Source: Streptomyces longwoodensis
Lineage (GTDB): Bacteria; Actinomycetota; Actinomycetes; Streptomycetales; Streptomycetaceae
NCBI RefSeq assembly: GCF_001514125.1
Contig: NZ_KQ948554.1
Location: forward strand, 388,174 to 452,173
DNA: 64,000 bases
Reading direction: 5' to 3'
In this document: in pieces, positions 58,089 to 64,000 of the stretch
How the letters are laid out: each line of letters opens with the position of its first letter
Numbering within the stretch: the first letter of the stretch is position 1
Notes under the pieces: model-generated
The model's input: only the letters and a program-made list of their open reading frames with translations
Told to the model about the DNA's origin: nothing
The model's database searches: none
Translations under genes and position numbers: made by a program

Positions 58089-60056
58089 ATGTCGACCGAG
58101 AACCCCCAGCCGCTCTGGCAGCCCGATCCGCAGCGCATCGCCCGCGCGCAGGTGACCAGGTTCCAGAGCTGGGCCGCGCAGCGGTACGGAGCCCCCGCGG
58201 ACGGGGGCTACGCGGCCCTGCACCGCTGGTCCGTCGACGAACTCGAGACGTTCTGGACGGCCGTCACGGACTGGTTCGACGTCCGGTTCTCGACGCCCCC
58301 CACGCGCGTGCTCGGCGACCGCTCCATGCCCGGCGCCGAGTGGTTCCCCGGCGCCACCCTCAACTACGCCGAGCACGCCCTGCGTGCCGCCGACACCCGC
58401 GCGGACGAACCGGCCCTGCTCCACGTCGACGAGTCCCACGAACCCCGCCCGGTCACCTGGGCCGAGCTGCGCCGCCAGGTCGGCTCCCTGGCCGCCGAAC
58501 TGCGCGCCCTCGGCGTACGCCCCGGCGACCGCGTCAGCGGCTACCTGCCCAACGTCCCGCAGGCCGTCGTCGCACTCCTCGCCACCGCCGCCGTGGGCGG
58601 CGTCTGGACCTCCTGCGCCCCCGATTTCGGCGCCCGCAGCGTCCTGGACCGCTTCCAGCAGGTCGAACCCGTCGTGCTGTTCACCGTCGACGGCTACCGC
58701 TACGGCGGAAAGGAGCACGACCGCCGGGAGGTCGTCGCCGAACTGCGCCGCGAGCTGCCCACCCTGCGCGCCGTCGTGCACGTCCCGCTGCTCGGCACCG
58801 ACGCCCCCGAGGGCGCCCTGGACTGGGCCGCCCTGACCGGCGGCGACGCGGAACCCGTCTTCGAGCAGGTGCCCTTCGCCCACCCCCTGTGGGTGCTGTA
58901 CTCCTCGGGCACCACCGGCCTGCCCAAGGCCATCGTCCAGTCCCAGGGCGGCATCCTCGTCGAGCACCTCAAGCAGCTCGGCCTGCACTGCGACCTCGGA
59001 CCCGAGGACCGCTTCTTCTGGTACACCTCGACCGGCTGGATGATGTGGAACTTCCTCGTCTCCGGCCTCCTCACGGGCACCACGATCGTCCTCTACGACG
59101 GCAGCCCCGGCTACCCCGACACCGGCGCCCAGTGGCGCATCGCCGAACGCACCGGCGCCACCCTGTACGGCACCTCCGCCGCGTACGTCATGGCCTGCCG
59201 CAAGGCCGGCGTCCACCCCGCGCGCGACCACGACCTCTCCGCGGTGCAGTGCGTGGCCACCACCGGCTCGCCCCTGCCCCCCGACGGCTTCCGCTGGCTG
59301 CACGACGAGGTCCGCGACGACCTGTGGATCGCCTCCGTCAGCGGCGGCACGGACGTGTGCTCCTGCTTCGCCGGCGCCGTGCCCACCCTGCCCGTCCACA
59401 CCGGCGAGCTCCAGGCGCCCGGCCTGGGCACCGACCTCCAGTCGTGGGACCCCGAGGGCCACCCCCTCATCGACGAGGTCGGCGAGCTCGTCGTCACCAA
59501 CCCCATGCCGTCCATGCCGGTCCACTTCTGGAACGACCCCGACGGCACCCGCTACCACGACAGCTACTTCGCCACCTACCCCGGCGTCTGGCGACACGGC
59601 GACTGGATCACCATCACCGCCCGCGGCTCCGTCGTGATCCACGGCCGCTCCGACTCCACGCTCAACCGCCAGGGCGTGCGCATGGGCTCCGCCGACATCT
59701 ACGAGGTCGTCGAACGGCTGCCGGAGATCAAGGAATCCCTGGTCATCGGCATCGAGCAGCCCGACGGCGGCTACTGGATGCCGCTCTTCGTGCACCTCGC
59801 CCCCGGCGCCGTCCTCGACGAGGCACTGCTCGACCGCATCAAGCGCGCCATCCGCGAGCAGCTCTCCCCGCGCCACCTCCCCGACGAGGTCATCGAGGTC
59901 CCGGGCGTCCCGCACACCCTCACCGGCAAGCGCATCGAGGTCCCGGTCAAGCGCCTCCTCCAGGGCACACCGCTGGACAAGGCCGTGAACCCCGGTTCCA
60001 TCGACAACCTGGAACTGCTGCACTTCTACGAGGACCTCGCCCGCAAGCGCTCCTGA
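58089..60056 (+). CDS. Acetoacetyl-CoA synthetase
   Basis: The 655-aa enzyme activates acetoacetate with ATP and CoA. The N-terminus MSTENPQPLWQPDPQRIARAQVTRFQSWAA is characteristic of acetoacetyl-CoA synthetases rather than acetyl-CoA synthetases. Motifs: LNYAEHAL, the AMP-binding VLYSSGTTGLPKAIVQSQGG, TSTGWMMWNFLVSGLL, FGTSAAYV-like LYGTSAAYVMA, and the C-terminal GRSDSTLNRQGVRMGSADIYEVVE with PHTLTGKRIEVPVKR near the end carrying the adenylation lysine. ATG 58089 begins the conserved sequence. Confidence 0.94.
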   Translation: MSTENPQPLWQPDPQRIARAQVTRFQSWAAQRYGAPADGGYAALHRWSVDELETFWTAVTDWFDVRFSTPPTRVLGDRSMPGAEWFPGATLNYAEHALRAADTRADEPALLHVDESHEPRPVTWAELRRQVGSLAAELRALGVRPGDRVSGYLPNVPQAVVALLATAAVGGVWTSCAPDFGARSVLDRFQQVEPVVLFTVDGYRYGGKEHDRREVVAELRRELPTLRAVVHVPLLGTDAPEGALDWAALTGGDAEPVFEQVPFAHPLWVLYSSGTTGLPKAIVQSQGGILVEHLKQLGLHCDLGPEDRFFWYTSTGWMMWNFLVSGLLTGTTIVLYDGSPGYPDTGAQWRIAERTGATLYGTSAAYVMACRKAGVHPARDHDLSAVQCVATTGSPLPPDGFRWLHDEVRDDLWIASVSGGTDVCSCFAGAVPTLPVHTGELQAPGLGTDLQSWDPEGHPLIDEVGELVVTNPMPSMPVHFWNDPDGTRYHDSYFATYPGVWRHGDWITITARGSVVIHGRSDSTLNRQGVRMGSADIYEVVERLPEIKESLVIGIEQPDGGYWMPLFVHLAPGAVLDEALLDRIKRAIREQLSPRHLPDEVIEVPGVPHTLTGKRIEVPVKRLLQGTPLDKAVNPGSIDNLELLHFYEDLARKRS

Positions 60057-60082
60057 GGCAGCCCCCCTCCCACGGCACGCAC

Positions 60083-60115
60083 GGTCACCATGGCTCCCCG
60101 TCGATCATGGTGACC
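60083..60115 (+). terminator. Hairpin after acetoacetyl-CoA synthetase
   Basis: GGTCACCATG (60083-60092) and CATGGTGACC (60106-60115) form a perfect 10-bp stem with a 13-base loop, followed within five bases by CTTTTCC. This is a good intrinsic terminator. Confidence 0.8.
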
Positions 60116-60198
60116 TGCGCTTTTCCTCGGACCCAGCACCGTTGTCAGTGCTGCCGGTTACGGTAAGTGAGCATTGACGACTGCGCTCAGGGGGAGAC

Positions 60199-61092
60199 AT
60201 GGCGTACAGCGACGACCACCGGATGCGGCGCTCTCTGCGTCGAGAGATCGCCGGCACCATCGGCCTGCTCACGGACGAGCACGACTTCCGCGCCATGCGG
60301 CGCTACCGCAGCTTCACCTTCGACGATCACGCCGTCTACCTGCGGCAGGTCGAGTCACTGCTGAAGACCCGCGCCCTCCAGGGCAACCACACCACCGTGG
60401 CCCTCTTCGACCCCGTGGAGTACGCCGACTTCTGCACCGGACACGGCCTCGACCCGGACCTGCCGGCCACCCGCTCCCGCTTCACCGCCGAACTCGCCAC
60501 CACCGGCCCCGCCCTGCCCTACGAGGGCCAGCCACTGGCCGACCTCGTCCCCGCCCTCGTCGACGAAGCCGTCCGCCAGGCCACCTGGGAGTACGCCTCC
60601 ACCCTGCTCGCCCGCCTGGGCTCCTGCGCCTACTGCGGCGAGGACATCGGCCACGCCGCCTTCACCCGGGCCTCCGACCTCCTCCTGCGCATCCTCGACG
60701 CCGCACCACCGGGCGACCGCCACCTCGTCTGCAGCGTCACCGGCACCCCCGAGGCCCTGGTGGCCGTGCTCCGCGCCGAGCGGGCGGCCGACGGCACCAC
60801 CCGGCTCGACGAGGCCGAAGCCCTGAAGTTCACCACCGTCCTCGCCCTCGGCCTCGCCACCCGCAGCCCCGGCGGCCTCGTCATGCGCACCAGCGCACCC
60901 GACACCCCCGACCGCGTCTGCGGCTGGCGGATCCGCGCCGGAGCCCTCGAACCACTCACCGCCGGGGAGGTCTTCGACGCCTACTGCACCGACGCCCCGT
61001 CCGGCGACCTCATCCCGCCCGAGTCCGACGTCGACTACTGCGTGCCCCCCGACCTGGGGGAGGAGGGACCGGCACCGGGTCACCGCCACTGA
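60199..61092 (+). CDS. Hypothetical protein (conserved-looking)
   Basis: The 297-aa soluble protein starts at ATG 60199 with a strong GGGGGAGA ribosome site. It has an N-terminal helical part (RRSLRREIAGTIGLLTDEHDFRAMRRYRSFTFDDHAVYLRQVESLL), a CAYCGED knuckle, and a C-terminal mixed region. I do not recognise the family. A possible promoter is TTGTCA (60142-60147) and TAAGTG (60164-60169), spaced 16 bases. It converges on ptsI. Confidence 0.65.
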   Translation: MAYSDDHRMRRSLRREIAGTIGLLTDEHDFRAMRRYRSFTFDDHAVYLRQVESLLKTRALQGNHTTVALFDPVEYADFCTGHGLDPDLPATRSRFTAELATTGPALPYEGQPLADLVPALVDEAVRQATWEYASTLLARLGSCAYCGEDIGHAAFTRASDLLLRILDAAPPGDRHLVCSVTGTPEALVAVLRAERAADGTTRLDEAEALKFTTVLALGLATRSPGGLVMRTSAPDTPDRVCGWRIRAGALEPLTAGEVFDAYCTDAPSGDLIPPESDVDYCVPPDLGEEGPAPGHRH

Positions 61093-61118
61093 GCCCGGAC
61101 CGCCCCGGACACACGAAA

Positions 61119-61148
61119 GGGGCGCCCCCCCCGAGAGGGGGACGCCCC
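61119..61148. terminator. GC hairpin between the hypothetical gene and ptsI
   Basis: GGGGCGCCCCCC (61119-61130) pairs with GGGGGACGCCCC (61137-61148) with one mismatch across a 6-base loop, between the convergent stop codons. Confidence 0.75.
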
Positions 61149-61175
61149 GGACCGTTCACCGCCCACGCGGACCGG

Positions 61176-62846
61176 CTACTCGCCGGACAGCACCGCCTGC
61201 GCAGCGGCGCGCGCCTCCTCGGCGCTGTCCGTCGCCCGCGCGGCCACCGCGGCCCGCTCGCACTGCGCCAGCGTGTACTTCGCCAGCGTCGCCCGCACGT
61301 ACGGGATCGACGCCGCACCCATGGACAGGGAGGTGACCCCCAGACCGGTCAGCACACACGCGAGGAGCGGGTCGGACGCCGCCTCACCGCAGACACCACA
61401 CGTCTTGCCCTCGGCCCTGGCCGCCTCCGCGGACAGCGCCACCAGGTCCAGCAGGGCCGGCTGCCAGGGATCCTGCAGACGGGACACCGCACCCACCTGA
61501 CGGTCCGCGGCGAAGGTGTACTGCGCGAGGTCGTTCGTGCCCAGCGACAGGAACTCCACCTCCCGCAGGATCGACCGCGCCCGCAGCGCCGCCGACGGGA
61601 TCTCCACCATCGCGCCGAACTTCGCCCGCAGCCCCGCCTCCCGGCAGGCGTCCGCGAACGCCTTCGCATCGGCGCGGTCCGCCACCATCGGGGCCATCAC
61701 CTCGAGGTGGACGGGCAACCCCTCCGCGGCCTTCGCCAGCGCGGTCAGCTGGGTGCGCAGGACCTCCGGGTGGTCCAGCAGCGTCCGCAGCCCCCGCACG
61801 CCCAGCGCCGGGTTGGGCTCGTCGCCCGGGGTGAGGAACTCCAGCGGCTTGTCCGCGCCCGCGTCCAGCACCCGCACGACGACCCGACCCTCGGGGAACG
61901 CCTCGAGCACCTGGCGGTAGGCCTCGACCTGCTTCTCCTCCGACGGCGCGCTCTTGCTGTCGTCCAGGAAGAGGAACTCGGTACGGAACAGACCGACACC
62001 CTCCGCGCCCGCCTCGACGGCGGCGGGGACGTCGGCCGGACCGCCGACGTTGGCCAGCAGCGGCACCTTGTGCCCGTCCGCCGTGACACCCGGACCCGTC
62101 GAGGCGGCCAGCGCGGCCCGGCGCTCGGCGGCCGCGGACTCCAGCTGCGCCCTCTTCTCCTCGCTCGGGTTCACGAAGATCTCACCGCTGCTGCCGTCGA
62201 CCGCGATCAGCGTGCCCTCGGCCAGCTCACCGGCGCCGGGCAGCGCGACGACCGCGGGCACCCCGAGCGCCCGCGCCAGGATCGCGCTATGACTGGTCGG
62301 CCCGCCCTCCTCGGTGACGAAGCCCAGCACCAGCGCCGGGTCCAGCAGCGCCGTGTCGGCCGGCGCCAGGTCACGCGCCACCAGCACGTACGGCTCGTCG
62401 CTGTCCGGCACGCCCGGCATCGGCACGCCCAGCAGCCGCGCGACGATGCGGTTCCGCACGTCGTCCAGGTCGGCCACCCGGCCGGCCAGGTACTCGCCGG
62501 CCCCCGCGAGCAGCTCGCGGTACGCGGCGAACGCGTCGTACACCGCCCGCTCGGCCGTGCTGCCGACCGCGATGCGGCGCTCGACGTCCGCCATCAGCTC
62601 GGGGTCCTGGGCCATCATGGCCTGCGCCTCGAGCACCGCCTGAGCCTCGCCGCCCGCCAGGTTGCCGCGCGCGGTCAGGTCGGCGGCCACGGCGTCCACG
62701 GCCTGGCGGGCGCGGCCCTGCTCGCGCTCCGCGTCCTGCGGCGGTATCTGCTTGGCCGGCGGCTCCAGGACCGCCGTTCCCATGTGCCGAACCTCGCCGA
62801 TGGCCACACCGTGGCTCACGCCGACGCCTCGCAGCGTTGTCTCCAT
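61176..62846 (-). CDS. ptsI: PTS enzyme I
   Basis: Enzyme I takes phosphate from PEP and passes it to HPr, starting sugar uptake by the PTS. The 556-aa length matches S. coelicolor PtsI. Seen: the phospho-His motif GGPTSHSAILARALGVPAVV, the PEP-binding LFRTEFLFLDD, VRVLDAGADKPLEFL, and the C-terminal FLSLGTNDLAQYTFAADR with the catalytic GVCGEAASDP. ATG 62846 opens METTLRGVGVSHG. It lies 117 bases downstream of crr. Confidence 0.96.
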   Translation of the reverse strand: METTLRGVGVSHGVAIGEVRHMGTAVLEPPAKQIPPQDAEREQGRARQAVDAVAADLTARGNLAGGEAQAVLEAQAMMAQDPELMADVERRIAVGSTAERAVYDAFAAYRELLAGAGEYLAGRVADLDDVRNRIVARLLGVPMPGVPDSDEPYVLVARDLAPADTALLDPALVLGFVTEEGGPTSHSAILARALGVPAVVALPGAGELAEGTLIAVDGSSGEIFVNPSEEKRAQLESAAAERRAALAASTGPGVTADGHKVPLLANVGGPADVPAAVEAGAEGVGLFRTEFLFLDDSKSAPSEEKQVEAYRQVLEAFPEGRVVVRVLDAGADKPLEFLTPGDEPNPALGVRGLRTLLDHPEVLRTQLTALAKAAEGLPVHLEVMAPMVADRADAKAFADACREAGLRAKFGAMVEIPSAALRARSILREVEFLSLGTNDLAQYTFAADRQVGAVSRLQDPWQPALLDLVALSAEAARAEGKTCGVCGEAASDPLLACVLTGLGVTSLSMGAASIPYVRATLAKYTLAQCERAAVAARATDSAEEARAAAQAVLSGE

Positions 62847-62963
62847 CTCACCCGTCTCCGATAGTGCGGCGGGTCCCGCCGCCGCTGTGGTGGTCCTACC
62901 TGCCGTCATGACGACGGCGACGGCATCACTGCCGGAAATGCGTCACTGCAGGGGGGAAGCGCG

Positions 62964-63413
62964 TCACTGCCAGGAGAAGAGGGTGTCCCCGGCCTTCACG
63001 TCGCCGCTCTCGCGCAGCTCGCCGAGGGAGTCGGCCGTGGCCTCGAGCGCCACGACGGGGCACACCGCGGACTTGCCGGCGGCCTCCACGGCGGCGGGGT
63101 TCCAGCGCACCACGGCCTGCCCACGGGTCACGGTGTCGCCCTTGTTCACGAGGAGCTCGAAGCCCTCGCCGTTGAGCTGCACGGTGTCGATGCCGAGGTG
63201 GGTGAGCACGCCGTGGCCCTCACCGTCGACCACGACGAAGGCGTGCGGGTGGAGGGAGACGATGACCCCGTCCACAGGGGCGACGGCCTCGGAGGGCTCG
63301 CGGACCGGGTCGATGGCGGTACCCGGGCCGACCATGGCCCCGGAGAAGACCGGATCCGGCACGGCGGCCAGTCCGATGGCGCGTCCTGCCAGCGGGGACG
63401 TCACGGTGGTCAT
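62964..63413 (-). CDS. crr: PTS IIA component, Crr (glucose type)
   Basis: IIA-Crr relays phosphate from HPr to sugar-specific IIB domains. In streptomycetes it serves N-acetylglucosamine uptake. The 149-aa protein has VFSGAMVGPGTAIDP, the phospho-acceptor region HPHAFVVVDGEGHGVLTHLGIDTVQLNGEGF, where HLGIDTV holds the active His, and a C-terminal AVVRWNPAAVEAAG. ATG 63413 has GGGAGG upstream. A perfect DasR palindrome lies 131-144 bases upstream. Confidence 0.94.
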   Translation of the reverse strand: MTTVTSPLAGRAIGLAAVPDPVFSGAMVGPGTAIDPVREPSEAVAPVDGVIVSLHPHAFVVVDGEGHGVLTHLGIDTVQLNGEGFELLVNKGDTVTRGQAVVRWNPAAVEAAGKSAVCPVVALEATADSLGELRESGDVKAGDTLFSWQ

Positions 63414-63543
63414 GGGAAGCCTCCCAGAGGAGTGGAGTTGTACATGGGCCGTCACGGCCAGTCCCGGACGGCGCACTGTGCAGCAGGGTATGTCATAGGA
63501 AGTACCGGTTCCGCACGAGAGCTACCGATCCGCGACGTGAGCC

Positions 63544-63557
63544 GTGGTCTAGACCAC
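63544..63557. promoter_or_regulatory. DasR-responsive element (dre) upstream of crr
   Basis: GTGGTCTAGACCAC is a perfect 14-bp palindrome matching the core of the dre consensus. A DasR site controlling crr-ptsI is known from S. coelicolor, so this is a well supported regulator site. Confidence 0.88.
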
Positions 63558-63570
63558 TAGTCTAATGGAT

Positions 63571-63600
63571 TTGCACGCCGTCCGCGGCCCCCTGTACAGT
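63571..63600 (+). promoter_or_regulatory. Promoter toward the rRNA operon
   Basis: TTGCAC (63571-63576) and TACAGT (63595-63600), spaced 18 bases, read toward the rRNA leader. It starts 14 bases after the dre palindrome. Confidence 0.55.
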
Positions 63601-64000
63601 CGTACTCCTGCTTGGCGATGAGCTACGCGGTTCCGCGTGCCGATCAAGCAGCACCCAACTTGTCAGATCCTTTCCAGGATCACCTTCCGCATGTCTGCGG
63701 GACCGTGGTCAGGGAGACGGAAAAACGCTGATAGAGTTGGGAACACCGAAGGGAAGCGCCCGGAGGAAAGCCGCGAGAGAGTCTCTCGGGTGAGTACAAA
63801 GGAAGCGACCGTTCCTTGAGAACTCAACAGCGTGCCAAAAATCAACGCCAGATATGTTGATACCCCGTCTCCGGTCATCACGACCGGGACGAGGTTCCTT
63901 TGAAGAAAACACAGCGAGGACGCTGTGAACCGTCGGGCCTATTCCGCTCGACGGTTCCGCTCTCGTGTGTGTGCACCGGCTGAATCTTTTTTGGCCGAGT
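63601..64000 (+). other. rRNA operon promoter/leader region (16S start beyond window)
   Basis: The sequence has the conserved streptomycete rRNA leader: a GATAGAGTTGG promoter-like site with -10 TAGAGT at 63732-63737, TTGAGAACTCAACAG at 63816-63830, a run of AT-rich GC-poor bases, and GTTCCTTTGAAG-type boxA region near 63893-63907. GAGGACGCTGTGAAC follows, as in other Streptomyces pre-16S leaders. The 16S gene itself should begin roughly 50-100 bases past the window. No coding gene is present in the 587 bases from the crr start to the end. Confidence 0.75.

Noticed and set aside
57930..60023. Minus-strand frame opposite the acetoacetyl-CoA synthetase
   Set aside because: Antisense to a highly conserved enzyme; low complexity.
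60174..62864. 896-codon plus-strand frame over the hypothetical gene and ptsI
   Set aside because: Wrong frame for the first gene and antisense to ptsI; crosses the terminator.
63637..63912. Short frames in the rRNA leader on both strands
   Set aside because: They lie in the conserved non-coding rRNA leader with no ribosome sites.

Overview
The window is high-GC actinobacterial chromosome from a Streptomyces. Evidence: strong third-position GC, GTG/TTG starts, leaderless-looking promoters, a sigma-R type promoter before rbpA, DasR-type sites, a conservon, an FxsA/Ppm1 pair and a ribBA-ribH-hisE-hisG string. The gene order matches, as I remember it and without any search, the S. coelicolor core region SCO1441 down to SCO1390. 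It reads as core chromosome with no integrated element, tRNA or CRISPR. The few disturbed spots are short tandem repeats, a shortened glycerol kinase and a run-on dipeptidase reading frame.

Layout. 1-3.5 kb: riboflavin (ribBA truncated by the window edge, ribH) and histidine genes (hisE, hisG), then a small PH-domain membrane protein. 3.7-6.1 kb: two overlapping CNNM/CorC-type transporters behind a structured leader. 6.2-9.0 kb (minus): an EccA/CbxX-like AAA ATPase and a uridine-kinase-like P-loop protein. 9.4-14.2 kb: a Tat-exported C39-like peptidase, a TetR regulator with an inverted-repeat operator, a GH18 chitinase whose promoter carries a DasR-like box, and small hypotheticals. 14.5-19.2 kb: Lrp/AsnC regulator, amidohydrolase, a 600-nt promoter/leader region, ppm1, fxsA and rbpA, the last two separated by a perfect 22-bp bidirectional hairpin. 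19.5-24 kb: MFS transporter, GDPD, and a YczE membrane protein divergent from a MocR regulator. 24.1-28.5 kb: an FtsK-like NTPase with a defective P-loop, its small membrane partner, an ankyrin protein and a HEAT-like protein. 28.7-31.9 kb: two overlapping GT4 glycosyltransferases and a GDSL hydrolase. 32-37.3 kb: an inducible-looking 5-oxoprolinase operon (MFS, DUF1445 hydro-lyase, pxpA, pxpB, pxpC) divergent from its likely GntR/FadR repressor.

37.5-44.8 kb is the most interesting block: three co-directional genes encoding a 508-aa MukF/JetA-like, a 295-aa MukE/JetB-like and a 1544-aa MukB/JetC-like SMC protein. This is the architecture of a MukBEF or Wadjet complex, but I see no JetD/MksG nuclease gene beside it. 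The SMC Walker B reads D-N where D-E is usual. 45.9-50.4 kb is a conservon (cvnABCD).

50.6-61.1 kb: a glycerol kinase missing about 75 internal residues, an EAL-CBS-GGDEF protein, a VanX-type D-Ala-D-Ala dipeptidase running into a NUDIX gene, a GH31 glycosidase, acetoacetyl-CoA synthetase and a hypothetical. 61.2-63.4 kb holds the general PTS genes ptsI and crr with a perfect DasR palindrome upstream. The window ends in the promoter/leader of an rRNA operon whose 16S gene starts just beyond the edge. Together crr/ptsI, the chitinase and their DasR-type boxes fit the known N-acetylglucosamine/chitin regulon.
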